DNA of 64,000 nucleotides from Camelimonas lactis (GTDB lineage Bacteria; Pseudomonadota; Alphaproteobacteria; Rhizobiales; Beijerinckiaceae), in contig NZ_SLWL01000011.1 in the NCBI RefSeq assembly GCF_004342915.1, forward strand, positions 1 through 64,000, in the 5' to 3' direction. This document shows positions 8,350-17,174 of this stretch, one piece after another (position 1 is the stretch's first letter; every line of letters starts with the position of its first letter). The notes under the pieces were generated by a model. It was not told the origin of the DNA. It saw only the letters and a list, made by a program, of their open reading frames with translations, and made no database searches. A program made the position numbers and the translations under genes.

Positions 8350-8520
8350 GAGTCGCCAGAATCACTTGCGCCGATTCGTTAATCCAGTTCGTTAACTATT
8401 TTCTGGAACCTAAAAATCTGATTTCTCAACAGCATGGACACATTTTTGTCACCACCTGACAGTCGACCTTGCTAGCCTGAATCAGATTTTGTTAACCGTT
8501 AGTGGTTAGCGTTTCGAATC
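8350..8520 (+). promoter_or_regulatory. ctrA upstream region: GANTC cluster and TTAA half-sites
   Basis: Five GANTC sites (CcrM methylation targets) fall within 171 bp: 8350, 8359, 8373, 8479 and 8516. TTAA tetramers sit at 8379 and 8392 (9-bp spacer). A run TTAA-TTAG-TTAG at 8492, 8499 and 8506 has a 7-bp period. In Caulobacter the ctrA promoter is controlled by GANTC methylation and by CtrA itself, so this reads as the ctrA control region. The full gap 8061-8607 contains no gene. Exact promoters cannot be placed by eye. Confidence 0.6.
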
Positions 8521-8607
8521 GGATCGACAGGGCGGCCAGCGCCGGTAGCGGCGACGGCGGCCATGGAGGGCGCATGCCCATAACCGATACGACGTTGGGG
8601 AGCCGAG

Positions 8608-9306
8608 ATGCGCGTTCTGCTCATTGAAGACGACAGCGCGACAGCGCAGAGCATTGAGCTTATGCTCAAGTCCGAGAGCTTCAATGTCTATGTCACCGAT
8701 CTCGGTGAGGAAGGCGTCGACCTCGGCAAACTGTATGACTACGACATTATCCTGCTGGACCTGAACCTGCCGGACATGTCGGGCTACGAGGTGCTGCGCT
8801 CGCTGCGCGTCGCCAAGGTGAAGACGCCGATCCTGATCCTGTCCGGCCTCGCCGGCACGGAAGACAAGGTGCGGGGCCTCGGCTTCGGCGCCGACGACTA
8901 TCTGACCAAGCCGTTCCACAAGGACGAGCTGATCGCCCGCATCCACGCCATCGTCCGGCGCTCGAAGGGCCACGCCCAGTCGGTGATCATCACCGGCGAC
9001 CTGGTGGTCAACCTGGACGCCAAGACAGTGGAAGTGAGCAGCCAGCGCGTGCATCTGACCGGCAAGGAATACCAGATGCTGGAGCTGCTCAGCCTGCGCA
9101 AGGGCACGACGCTCACCAAGGAGATGTTCCTGAACCATCTCTATGGCGGCATGGACGAGCCCGAGCTGAAGATCATCGACGTCTTCATCTGCAAGCTGCG
9201 CAAGAAGCTGGCCAACGCCTCCTACGGCAAGAACTACATCGAGACGGTCTGGGGCCGCGGCTACGTGCTGCGCGAGCCGGCCGGCGAGGAGCGGATCTCC
9301 GCCTGA
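8608..9306 (+). CDS. ctrA: Cell-cycle response regulator CtrA
   Basis: This 232-residue OmpR-type response regulator is the master regulator of cell cycle, motility and envelope genes in Alphaproteobacteria. The receiver domain (1-118) has the acidic pair DD8-9, phospho-acceptor Asp51 in [13 protein letters not shown] and Lys101 in [12 protein letters not shown]. The winged-helix domain (about 125-225) contains [20 protein letters not shown] and ends [15 protein letters not shown], near-identical to known CtrA. The start is unambiguous. chpT, encoding the phosphotransferase that passes phosphate to CtrA, is convergent just downstream, and sciP, its antagonist, is 3.4 kb upstream. The promoter region is rich in GANTC sites. 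Confidence 0.97.
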   Translation: MRVLLIEDDSATAQSIELMLKSESFNVYVTDLGEEGVDLGKLYDYDIILLDLNLPDMSGYEVLRSLRVAKVKTPILILSGLAGTEDKVRGLGFGADDYLTKPFHKDELIARIHAIVRRSKGHAQSVIITGDLVVNLDAKTVEVSSQRVHLTGKEYQMLELLSLRKGTTLTKEMFLNHLYGGMDEPELKIIDVFICKLRKKLANASYGKNYIETVWGRGYVLREPAGEERISA

Positions 9307-9370
9307 AAAGCCTGAAGAACGGTCGGCGGAGGCATGAAATCGCCCGCCGGACATGAGCGGATGCACCGAA

Positions 9371-9401
9371 CGCGGGAGGCTTCAGCCTCGCCGCGTTTTT
9401 T
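9371..9401 (+). terminator. Intrinsic terminator after ctrA
   Basis: The hairpin CGCGGG-AGGC / GCCT-CGCCGCG (9371-9395, loop TTCA) is followed by six Ts. It lies 65 bp after the ctrA stop and before the convergent chpT stop. Confidence 0.85.
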
Positions 9402-9459
9402 GCTGTCCGGGCGCGGGAGCAGGCGGGCGCCGCCGCGCGCCTCGCCCCGCCGGCGCGGT

Positions 9460-10098
9460 TCAGCCCGCGGGCGTCACGTTGATGGTCACCACATCCCCCT
9501 GGATGGCGAAGGCGACGGCCATGCCCGCCGCGCGGGCAATCAGGCCGGCATAGTAGGGCTGGATGGCGTGGGCGTCCACGGAGCCGCTGGCCGGGGCGCC
9601 GGCGATCAGCTCTTCCGCGTGTGGCGGAATGCGGGCGTTCACGCCCTGGGCGCGCACGGTAAAGGCGCGACCTTCCGGGCCGATCTCCACATGGAGCTGG
9701 CCGCCGCGCGGAATGGCGGTGGCGGCGATCAGCAGCACGTTCAGCAGCAGCTTCACCCGGTTCTTGGGCAACAGCAGCCGGGGGCCGGACCAGTCGAGCC
9801 GGGTCTTGTCGTCGGAAAAGAAATTGCGCGCCACCTGCTCGGCGTCGCCGGTGTCGATCTCCGCGCCGGCCGAACCGGCGGCGCCAAAGGCGATGCGGCA
9901 CAGTTGCAGGCGGGCGGACGCCTGGCGGGCGCTTTTGGCGATCAGCTCCTGGGCGAATTCGCGCATGGAGGGATCTTTTTCATCCTCCAGAACCTCCAGC
10001 CCATTGACGATGGCGCCGACGGGGCTGATCACATCGTGGCACACCCGGCTGCACAGCAGGGCGGCGAGGTCGAGCGCGTCGAGGCTCACAGGATTCAT
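9460..10098 (-). CDS. chpT: Histidine phosphotransferase ChpT
   Basis: This 212-residue protein should relay phosphate from the hybrid kinase CckA to CtrA and CpdR. The phospho-acceptor is His21 in LLCSRVCHDVISPVGAI, followed by NGLEVLEDE and a degenerate HATPase-like C-terminal fold (LLLNVLLIAATAIPRGG). That matches the dimeric ChpT architecture and length. I use the ATG at 10098. The open frame extends 66 codons upstream, but those residues are Pro/Arg-rich and unlike the family. It is convergent with ctrA and divergent from cysQ. Confidence 0.93.
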   Translation of the reverse strand: MNPVSLDALDLAALLCSRVCHDVISPVGAIVNGLEVLEDEKDPSMREFAQELIAKSARQASARLQLCRIAFGAAGSAGAEIDTGDAEQVARNFFSDDKTRLDWSGPRLLLPKNRVKLLLNVLLIAATAIPRGGQLHVEIGPEGRAFTVRAQGVNARIPPHAEELIAGAPASGSVDAHAIQPYYAGLIARAAGMAVAFAIQGDVVTINVTPAG

Positions 10099-10371
10099 CT
10101 CGATCTCCGGCGCGGGCAGCGCCGGGCGCGGCTCCGCTATGCAAGAAGAAGGGGCGCAGGAAGCCTGACCGGCCGGGGCGCCGCGATCGCGCGAGCAGGC
10201 CGGCCATCCCGACGGTCGAAAGCCGCCCGCAGACGCCGGGGGGAAATCACTCCCGCAGTGAACCGGATGTGTTACATGGCGGCGCGGCGCTGGCAATCTG
10301 GCGTGAAGCCCGTCGCGGCCAGCCCGCCCTGGGGCTTCACCTCAGACGCGCGCTTTACAGAATAATGCTCT

Positions 10372-11262
10372 GTGCGGGGAAACACGATGGCAGCGATGGA
10401 ACCGGAGATGGCGTTCACCGACGAAGCTGGAAATCTGCGCCTCAATGAGGCGGGGCGCGACGCCATCGCACGCGAGCTCGCATACGTCGCCATCGCCGCC
10501 GGAAAGTTGATTCGCGACATCACCGCGCGCGGCGTCGTCGCCAGCGAGAAGCCGGACGGCAGCGCCTGCACCGACGCCGACGTGGCGGCGGAGCGGCTGA
10601 TCGTCGCCGAACTGGCGCGGCGGTTTCCTGGCGTCGCCGTGGTGGGCGAGGAAACCGCGTCGGCAGCCAGCGGGCCGCTGCCCGCGCTGTTTTTCCTCGT
10701 CGATCCGATCGACGGCACCAGCGAGTTCGTCGCCGGCGGCGACGGTTACACGGTGAACATCGCCCTCATTCATGACGGCGCGCCCATCGCCGGGGTCATC
10801 CTCGCCCCGGCGCAGGCGCGGGCGTGGACCGGCGGCGCCACGGCGCACGCCGCCGACGCCGTGCTGAACACGCCGGCCGGCGCCCTGGCCTGGCGCTCCC
10901 TGCATACGCGCCCGGCGCCGGAGGACGGCCTCGTCGCCCTGGCCAGCGCCCGCCATGGCGACGCCGCCACCGAGGCCTGGCTGGCGAGGATGCCGGTGAG
11001 CGCCCGGCGCAACGCCTCATCATCACTGAAATTCTGCGTCATCGCCGCCGGCGAGGCCGACGTTTATCCGCGCTTCGGCCGGACGATGGAATGGGACACC
11101 GCCGCCGGCCAGGCGGTGCTGACGGCGGCGGGCGGCGTGGTGACGGAACCGGATGGCCGGATGTTCCGCTATGGCGACTGGCGCGGCGGCTTCGCCAATG
11201 GCCCGTTCATCGCCTGGGGCGACCCGCTGGCGGCCCTGACGCACGCGGGGCCAAAAGCCTGA
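10372..11262 (+). CDS. cysQ: 3'(2'),5'-bisphosphate nucleotidase CysQ / inositol monophosphatase family
   Basis: This 296-residue Mg-dependent phosphatase probably hydrolyses 3'-phosphoadenosine 5'-phosphate formed in sulfate assimilation. Family motifs are GEETAS (metal-binding Glu93/94), DPIDGTSEFVAGG at 111-123 and MEWDTAAGQAVLTAAGG near the C-terminus. The block SSLKFCVIAAGEADVYPRFG favours CysQ over inositol monophosphatase SuhB. The ATG at 10372 gives a short leader; another ATG at 10387 is equally possible. It is monocistronic, divergent from chpT across a 273-bp gap, and followed by the trpS leader region. Confidence 0.85.
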   Translation: MRGNTMAAMEPEMAFTDEAGNLRLNEAGRDAIARELAYVAIAAGKLIRDITARGVVASEKPDGSACTDADVAAERLIVAELARRFPGVAVVGEETASAASGPLPALFFLVDPIDGTSEFVAGGDGYTVNIALIHDGAPIAGVILAPAQARAWTGGATAHAADAVLNTPAGALAWRSLHTRPAPEDGLVALASARHGDAATEAWLARMPVSARRNASSSLKFCVIAAGEADVYPRFGRTMEWDTAAGQAVLTAAGGVVTEPDGRMFRYGDWRGGFANGPFIAWGDPLAALTHAGPKA

Positions 11263-11338
11263 CCCGAATGAGAAACCTGCGGAAACCTGATCTGAAGGGC
11301 GGCTTGACTCCAGCGCCTGCCCGCCCCATCAAGCGGGT

Positions 11339-11386
11339 ATGAACCGCCGTTTCGCCATGCTTCGCAACTGGCGCCGCTCCCCATAA
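11339..11386 (+). CDS. Putative Trp-containing leader peptide of trpS
   Basis: A 15-codon frame, MNRRFAMLRNWRRSP, has one tryptophan codon (TGG at 11369-11371) four codons before its TAA stop at 11384-11386. The TGG lies immediately before the first strand of a 7-bp hairpin whose loop contains the stop codon. That is the geometry expected of a ribosome-mediated attenuator. A weak AAGCGGG precedes the start; a shorter version could begin at the internal ATG 11357. Tryptophan is rare enough for its placement to be suggestive, but expression is not shown. Confidence 0.5.
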   Translation: MNRRFAMLRNWRRSP

Positions 11387-11445
11387 GGAGCGGTCGGGCA
11401 TTCATGCACATGAGGTTCGGGCCGCCGCGTCGGGCGGCCTTTTTT
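11374..11445 (+). promoter_or_regulatory. Transcription attenuator upstream of trpS
   Basis: Hairpin 1 pairs CCGCTCC (11374-11380) with GGAGCGG (11387-11393). A terminator hairpin pairs GGCCGCC (11420-11426) with GGCGGCC (11433-11439) and is followed by six Ts (11440-11445). GCGGTC at 11390-11395 can alternatively pair with GGCCGC at 11420-11425, which would break both hairpins. A ribosome stalled on the leader TGG codon would block strand one of hairpin 1 and favour that antiterminator. The terminator could also simply serve cysQ, but it lies about 160 bp past the cysQ stop and only 49 bp before trpS. Confidence 0.55.
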
Positions 11446-11493
11446 GTTTTTCCGTTCGGCGTGGCGCGCCTGCCCCCCAACGGAGAACAGCCA

Positions 11494-12552
11494 ATGACCA
11501 CCTGCGCCACCTCAACCAGTTGCGCCGCGCCAACAAACAGCGCCGCCTCCGCCGGCCGCCCGGTCGTCCTCACCGGTGACCGCGCCACCGGCCCACTGCA
11601 TCTGGGCCATTACGCCGGCTCGCTGCGCAACCGCCTCGCCCTGCAGGAAACCCACGACCAGTACCTGCTGCTGGCCGATTCCCAGGCGCTGACCGACAAT
11701 GCCGGCGACATCGCCAAAGTGCGCGACGCGGTGATGGAGATCGCGCTCGACTACCTCGCGGTCGGCGTCGATCCAGCCAAAAGCACCATCTGCCTGCAAT
11801 CGCAGCTGCCGGCGCTGGCCGAGCTGTCGATGCTGTACCTGAACTTCGTCACCGTGGCGCGGCTGGAGCGCAACCCGACCATCAAGGACGAAATCCGCGC
11901 GCGCGGTTTCGGCCGCGACATCCCCGCCGGCTTTCTCTGCTATCCGGCCGCCCAGGCCGCAGACATCACCGCCTTCCGCGCCACGCTCGTGCCGGTTGGC
12001 GCCGACCAGGCGCCGCTGATCGAGCAGTCCAACGAGATTGTCCGCCGCATCAACGCAACCGCCGGCGTCCCGGTGTTGCCGGAAGCGGAGGCGCTGATAC
12101 CGGCGGCGGGACGGCTGCCGGGGATCGACGGCCGCAACAAGATGAGCAAATCATCCGGCAACGCCATTCCGCTCTCGGCCACGCCTGAACAGATCGCGGC
12201 GGCGGTGCGCGCCATGTTCACCGACCCGCAACATCTGCGCGCCGCCGACCCGGGACGCGTCGAGGGCAACGTGGTGTTCGCCTTTCTCGACGCCTTCGAC
12301 CCGGACGCGGCGGAGGTGGCGCGGCTCAAGGAGCACTATCAACGCGGCGGACTGGGCGACGCATTGCTGAAACGCCGGCTGGACGATCTGCTGCAGGGGT
12401 TGCTGGCCCCCATTCGCGCCCGCAGGGCGGCCCTGGCCCGTGATCCCGGCCATATCCGGGCGGTGATTCGGCAGGGCGTGCAGCGCGCCCGCGCCATCAC
12501 CGGGCAAACCCGCGACGAGGTTTTCGGCGCTTTGGGGCTGTTTCAGCCCTGA
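11494..12552 (+). CDS. trpS: Tryptophanyl-tRNA synthetase, type II / auxiliary form
   Basis: This 352-residue class I synthetase charges tRNA-Trp. The HIGH motif is PLHLGHYAG at 34-42 and the KMSKS motif is at 216-220 in GRNKMSKSSGNA. The opening VVLTGDRATGPLHLGHYAGS and the blocks YLNFVTVARLERNPTIKDE and IPAGFLCYPAAQAADITAF belong to the divergent TrpRS group. That group includes auxiliary, indolmycin-tolerant enzymes, as opposed to the common 'GxQPTGxLHLGNYLG' type. I place the start at the ATG 11494, which has GGAGA upstream. The first 20 residues are a Thr/Ala/Ser/Cys-rich extension. A putative Trp-responsive attenuator precedes it. Whether the genome also has a standard TrpRS cannot be seen here. 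Confidence 0.88.
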   Translation: MTTCATSTSCAAPTNSAASAGRPVVLTGDRATGPLHLGHYAGSLRNRLALQETHDQYLLLADSQALTDNAGDIAKVRDAVMEIALDYLAVGVDPAKSTICLQSQLPALAELSMLYLNFVTVARLERNPTIKDEIRARGFGRDIPAGFLCYPAAQAADITAFRATLVPVGADQAPLIEQSNEIVRRINATAGVPVLPEAEALIPAAGRLPGIDGRNKMSKSSGNAIPLSATPEQIAAAVRAMFTDPQHLRAADPGRVEGNVVFAFLDAFDPDAAEVARLKEHYQRGGLGDALLKRRLDDLLQGLLAPIRARRAALARDPGHIRAVIRQGVQRARAITGQTRDEVFGALGLFQP

Positions 12553-12850
12553 TCGGGCAGCTTGTCAGGAGGCGGATCGCTTTTTTTCTTCCAATGGCAA
12601 CGAATTCTACGCAATTCACCTGACATGCTGGGCCGGAACGGACACGTTTCGGCCAAGGATGGGAGGCAGTTTCCATATTGTCTTTCACGCCTGCGGCGCG
12701 GCGACGTCCGCGGGGTTTTCAGTCATGCCTCCTGTCTGGGGGCGCCGTCTGGCCTGGAGCCCGGCGGCCATGACCGGAAACGTCGTTACACCCCGACTCT
12801 GGCATGGCGGCGCCTCCGCTCCGCCCTGTCCAAACCCGAGGCTGAATTCC

Positions 12851-13423
12851 ATGAAAGCAACCCTGAGAGCCCTGCTGATCTTCATGGCGGCGCTGCTGTC
12901 GGCGCCGGCGTTCGCACAGGGCCCCCGGATCCAGCAACACGAGACATTCCAGCCTGAGGAAATCGTTCAGGCTGGCCACAGTTTCTTCGGCACCGTGTCG
13001 CGCGGCATCGCACTGACCGTTCAGGAAGCGTTCCGGCGCTGGGGCGCGCCCAACGGCTACATCCTTGGGCAGGAAGGCTCCGGCGCCCTGATTGGCGGGC
13101 TGCGCTATGGCGAGGGCGTGCTTTACACGCGCAACGCGGGCCAGATGAAGGTGTTCTGGCAGGGGCCCACCGTTGGCTTCGATGTGGGCGGCGAAGGCGC
13201 GCGCACCATGATGCTGGTCTACAACCTGCCCTCCATGGACGGCATATTCCGGCGGTTCCTCGGCCTTGACGGCTCGGCCTATTTCATTGGCGGCTTCGGC
13301 CTGACGGCGGCCGTGGCGGATAATATGGTTGTGGTGCCCATCCGCTCTGGCGTCGGCGCGCGCCTCGGCGTCAATATCGGGTATCTGAAGTTCACGCCGA
13401 CCGCGACCTGGAACCCCTTCTGA
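12851..13423 (+). CDS. Secreted DUF1134 protein
   Basis: This 190-residue protein has a clear Sec signal peptide (MKATLRALLIFMAALLSAPAFA, cleavage near AFA-QG). Its mature domain contains GRAVQEAF-like helices and long glycine-rich strands (YILGQEGSGALIGGLRYGEG, VGFDVGGEGARTMMLVYNL), as in the alphaproteobacterial DUF1134 / EipA-like family. A Brucella homologue (EipA) is a periplasmic protein needed for envelope integrity and is CtrA-regulated; transfer of that role here is inference. The start at 12851 is chosen because the signal peptide begins there. The 298 bp between trpS and this gene show no gene. Confidence 0.82.
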   Translation: MKATLRALLIFMAALLSAPAFAQGPRIQQHETFQPEEIVQAGHSFFGTVSRGIALTVQEAFRRWGAPNGYILGQEGSGALIGGLRYGEGVLYTRNAGQMKVFWQGPTVGFDVGGEGARTMMLVYNLPSMDGIFRRFLGLDGSAYFIGGFGLTAAVADNMVVVPIRSGVGARLGVNIGYLKFTPTATWNPF

Positions 13424-13636
13424 TGTGTGACGGGCGCGCGCCCATTCAGGAGAAAACTTGTATAAAAGGCGCATCCGGCAATAATCCTGGCGCGACCCAG
13501 AAATAAAACCGGACGCTGAAAACAGGTTCGGCGCGACAAAACTGAACCCGGCGCGCAGGCTATATTTGTTAGCGCGGGCCGAATCTGGTTTTCTGGCAAC
13601 TGTCGCCGCACAGGCCGTTCTGACAGGGAGTCACTG

Positions 13637-14746
13637 GTGGTCGAGCAATCGATGTTCTTCGCGCTTGGCTTTCTGGTCGCCGGGTTTATCGCCGTGTTGC
13701 TGACCTCGGCGCTGAACCAGCGGGCAGAGCGGCTGGCCAATCGCCGCATGCGGGCGATGTTTCCCGTCTCCCTGGAAGAGGTGGCGGCGGAGCGCGACCA
13801 CCTGCGGGCGGAATTCGCCGTGGCCACGCGCAACATGGAGCGCAAGCAAAACCGTTTGCGTGAAGAAAAGGCCGCGGCGCTGGGCGACGCTGGCAAACAG
13901 CTTTCCTTCGCCAATGCGCTGAAACGTGAGCTGGATGAAGCCCGCGCCAGGCTGTCGTCGCTGGAGGCGGTGCACGCGGATCTCAAAACCGACCTCGCTG
14001 AAGCCCGCAAACAGGTGGAAACCACAACGACGGACCGGACCTCCCTGGACGCGGAGCTTGCCTCCGCCCGCGCCGAAAAGGAGCGGCTGACGCGCGAACA
14101 GGCTGACGCCGTCAAGCGCATCGAAAGCCAGCGCGTGGCCATCGCCGAACTGGAGCAGCGGATCAGCGCCATTTCGGCGGCGGCCGGCGAACAGAAGCGT
14201 CTGGCGGAACGGCGCGCCGATGAGCTGCTGGTTGAGCAGAACGCGGTGCGGACGCTTCAGGAAACCCTGGCCAGCCACCGCGCCAACGCCGCCCGCCTGG
14301 CTGACCGGGTCGCGGCCCTGGAAAAGACCCGGGACGAGGCCCGCGCCGCCAACGGCGCCGTTGGCAAGCTGGAAGCCGAAATCCGCTCCCTGCGCGAGCG
14401 CCTCGCCCAGACCCAGGGCGAATGCCAGACGCTTCGCCACAAACTGGCGGCCGAAAGCGCCTCGCGCCCGGCCGGAGCAGCCGGCGCGCCGGAAGCCGGG
14501 GCCAGCGACGGAAAGCAGGACGCGGTGATGGCGGACATCGCCAGGCTGCAAACCGAGCTGGCGCGCGCGGCAAAGGGCGGAAGCGTAATGGACAGCGCCG
14601 ACGGCGCCCTGCGCCAGCGCATCGTTGATGTCGCCGACGCAATCATGGCGCGGCCCGACGCCGAAGCCCCCGCCGCCCCCAGGCGGCGCGCCAGCCGGGC
14701 CGCGCGACCGGAAGCCCGCGCCGGGGCGCGCAAGAGCGCTTCCTGA
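13637..14746 (+). CDS. Membrane-anchored coiled-coil protein, unknown function
   Basis: This 369-residue protein has a single N-terminal transmembrane segment (FFALGFLVAGFIAVLLTSAL, residues 6-25). A long heptad-rich region (about 55-290) full of Ala/Glu/Arg/Leu follows, then a short conserved helix (ALRQRIVDVADAIMARP) and a basic tail (RRRASRAARPEARAGARKS). The start is GTG at 13637 with GGGAG upstream. Similar proteins of this length occur widely as hypotheticals in Hyphomicrobiales. A scaffold or envelope role is possible but unproven. It is monocistronic. Nothing in the flanks fixes a role. Confidence 0.7.
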   Translation: MVEQSMFFALGFLVAGFIAVLLTSALNQRAERLANRRMRAMFPVSLEEVAAERDHLRAEFAVATRNMERKQNRLREEKAAALGDAGKQLSFANALKRELDEARARLSSLEAVHADLKTDLAEARKQVETTTTDRTSLDAELASARAEKERLTREQADAVKRIESQRVAIAELEQRISAISAAAGEQKRLAERRADELLVEQNAVRTLQETLASHRANAARLADRVAALEKTRDEARAANGAVGKLEAEIRSLRERLAQTQGECQTLRHKLAAESASRPAGAAGAPEAGASDGKQDAVMADIARLQTELARAAKGGSVMDSADGALRQRIVDVADAIMARPDAEAPAAPRRRASRAARPEARAGARKSAS

Positions 14747-15042
14747 GAAGAGGCTGGAGCGACGCGGCGGGCAGGCCGGTTCCCAGGGCTGACGGAAACA
14801 GGGCGGAGCGCGCACACGCGCCTCGTCTGGCGCCTCCCAACGTCTGGCGCCTCGCCGCGTCATCTCCCGTCCGATGCGGCGCGCGCCGGTTTGGCGACAG
14901 GTGGACACGTTCATGGCCGCCGGGATTGGCGTGGGCGGAACCGTTCCGGCCATGACGCGTGGAGGCGGGATCGCCGGACCTGCGCATCTCCAGACGGGCA
15001 GCGGCGCATCAGCCAGGCCGGTCTGACGCGCCGCGAGCCGGT

Positions 15043-16953
15043 TCAGGACAGCGCCGCCGTCCGCGCCTCGATGACGTGGCGCAATTGCAGCTTGTCGAGC
15101 TGGCGCCCCAGGTCGTCGAGCGCGTCCTGCCCCGCCCCGGCGATGCGCAGGGTGGCCAGCACGCCATGCCTGGGGTGGGGCGCCACTTCCACATCAATAT
15201 CGGCGCCCTCGCCCAGCACGGCCCGGGCCATGCGGGCCAAAGTGGTCTCGGCCGCCATCAGCCGCAACTGCGGCTTGAAAATCTTGCCGACCGCGGTCAC
15301 CGGCATCTGCGGCAGAATGAAGATTTCGGCCGGCACGGCGGCGCGCTCCGGGATCAGGCCGCGGATGAACTCGCGGATTTCTTCCGGGTCAGCGTCGGCG
15401 CCGGCCTTGAGCTGGACGAACCCCACCGGCATCTCGCCGGCGTAGGCGTCGGGCCGGCCGACAGCCGCGCCCGCCTCCACCGCCGGATGGGCGTGCAGGG
15501 CCTCCTCAATCACCACCGGATCAATATTGTGGCCGCTGCGGATGATGATGTCCTTGGCGCGGCCTGTCAGCCAGACGTAGCCGTCCTCGTCCATGCGGCC
15601 GAGGTCACCGGTATCGAGCCAGCGCCCGCCTTCGCTCCACGCCGGACGTTGCTCGTCATCCGCCGGCCGCACCCAGGCTTTGGCGTCCTGGTCCGGGTCA
15701 GTGTAGCCGCCGAAAACCTGCGGGCCGCGCACCAGCACGCTGCCGATTTCGTTGGGCGCGCAAACCCGGGTCACCTTGCCGTCGACGACTTCCGCGACAA
15801 TCACTTCAGAGAACGGCAGGCGCACGCCAATGGAGCCGAGGCGGCATTCGCCTGCGCCCGGGTTCATGGTGGCGAAGCCGTGGGTTTCGGTCATGCCCCA
15901 GCCTTCCATCATGGGCACGCCAAGCCTGGCGCTCACCGCCCGGGCCACTTCCGGCGCGATGCCCGACCCGCCGCTCTGGGTAATCCGTAGCGAACTGACG
16001 TCATGGCCATCGACCGGCACATTCAGCGCCGCCCCCCAGCTGGTGGGCACCATGCCGAGGCAGGTGGCCCGGAAACGGGCGACGTGAGCCCACAGGTTTT
16101 GCACCACCAGTGGATTGCGATAGCCGGCCGAGGTCATGATGACGATGGTCGCGCCCTGGCTCAGCGGCGCCAGGCCGGCGCAGGTGGCCCCGCCCACGTG
16201 GAATGGCGGCAGGCCGTTCAGCAGCACCTGCTCATCGCCGGGTCCAACCAGAATGGCGAGCGCGTTGGTCCAGCTTTGGGTCAGCAGGCCGCGCTGGGTG
16301 TGGCGGGCCAGCTTGGGGGCGCTGGTGGTGCCGCCGGTGTGGAACAGCGACGCCGTATCGTCCAGCGAGACGTCGCGGGTGAAGTCCAGCCGGTCGCCGT
16401 TGTAACGGGTCAGCTCCGTGTCGAAGTGCAAGGCGTCGACGCCCGGGCGCTCCGCCGGCCCGCCAATGCGCATCACCGCCTTCAGTCCCGGAATTTCGTG
16501 GCGAATCTGCTCGATGCGGTCCCAGACGCCCGGCAGCACGTCGGGATCGGGACCAATCAGCACCTTGCAACCGGCGCTGCGCAGCAGGGCGACCAGATGC
16601 TCTTTCTCCAGCATGAAATTGATGGGGTTGGCGACGCCGGCGACCTGGGCGCCGAACATGGCGGTGAAGGTCGCCGGCCAGATCGGCATCAACATGGAAA
16701 CCGCGTCCTGTGGCTCGACGCCCAGCGCGCGGAACATGTTGGCGGCCTGGGTGATCTGGCGGCCGAACTGCGCGTAGGTGATGTCCTGCGTTTCCTCGTC
16801 AGGACGGCCCTCGCGCAACAGGCGAAAAGCCAGCCGGTCGGGATTTCGGGCGCAGGCGTTTTGCAAACGCTCGTAAACGCTGCGCTCGGGCACATGGACG
16901 CTGAGCGGCGTCCGCTCCAGTTCCTCGACCTCGGCAAGATTACGCAAGACCAT
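15043..16953 (-). CDS. Acyl-CoA synthetase (AMP-forming)
   Basis: This 636-residue member of the ANL superfamily activates a carboxylic acid, most likely a fatty acid, to its CoA thioester through an acyl-AMP. The P-loop is ASLFHTGGTTSAPK, the adenylate-binding block is GWGMTETHG, and the hinge/C-domain is WLDTGDLGRMDEDGYVWLTG followed by RAKDIIIRSGHNI. The catalytic Lys region is AVGKIFKPQLR. The start at 16953 has a strong AGGGGTCCC leader; the frame extends upstream but without similarity. An unusual C-terminal extension of about 60 residues after the usual end (GADIDVEVAPHPRHGVL onward) is seen in some acyl-CoA synthetases of this subgroup. Monocistronic. Chain-length preference cannot be told. 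Confidence 0.88.
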   Translation of the reverse strand: MVLRNLAEVEELERTPLSVHVPERSVYERLQNACARNPDRLAFRLLREGRPDEETQDITYAQFGRQITQAANMFRALGVEPQDAVSMLMPIWPATFTAMFGAQVAGVANPINFMLEKEHLVALLRSAGCKVLIGPDPDVLPGVWDRIEQIRHEIPGLKAVMRIGGPAERPGVDALHFDTELTRYNGDRLDFTRDVSLDDTASLFHTGGTTSAPKLARHTQRGLLTQSWTNALAILVGPGDEQVLLNGLPPFHVGGATCAGLAPLSQGATIVIMTSAGYRNPLVVQNLWAHVARFRATCLGMVPTSWGAALNVPVDGHDVSSLRITQSGGSGIAPEVARAVSARLGVPMMEGWGMTETHGFATMNPGAGECRLGSIGVRLPFSEVIVAEVVDGKVTRVCAPNEIGSVLVRGPQVFGGYTDPDQDAKAWVRPADDEQRPAWSEGGRWLDTGDLGRMDEDGYVWLTGRAKDIIIRSGHNIDPVVIEEALHAHPAVEAGAAVGRPDAYAGEMPVGFVQLKAGADADPEEIREFIRGLIPERAAVPAEIFILPQMPVTAVGKIFKPQLRLMAAETTLARMARAVLGEGADIDVEVAPHPRHGVLATLRIAGAGQDALDDLGRQLDKLQLRHVIEARTAALS

Positions 16954-17174
16954 GGGACCCCTCCGGCAAATATTTGTTATTTGATATCCGAAACCGGAAG
17001 ATGAGCAGGGTCGGCGCCGGGAATCAACCAGTATTTCGGCTACTACGCCGGCGCCCGCGACCGCCTCGGCCGGCGCCCGCGGATCGGGGACTTCCGGCCC
17101 GCCCGGAGGGGAGATTTTCAACGCGGGGCGCAGGCGTGCTATGAGGGGAAAACTCTTTCGGGTCAGGAACCGTC

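Noticed and set aside
8379-8395. TTAA-N9-TTAA as a canonical CtrA site
   Set aside because: The spacer is 9 bp, not the 7 bp of the consensus, so it is mentioned only as half-sites.
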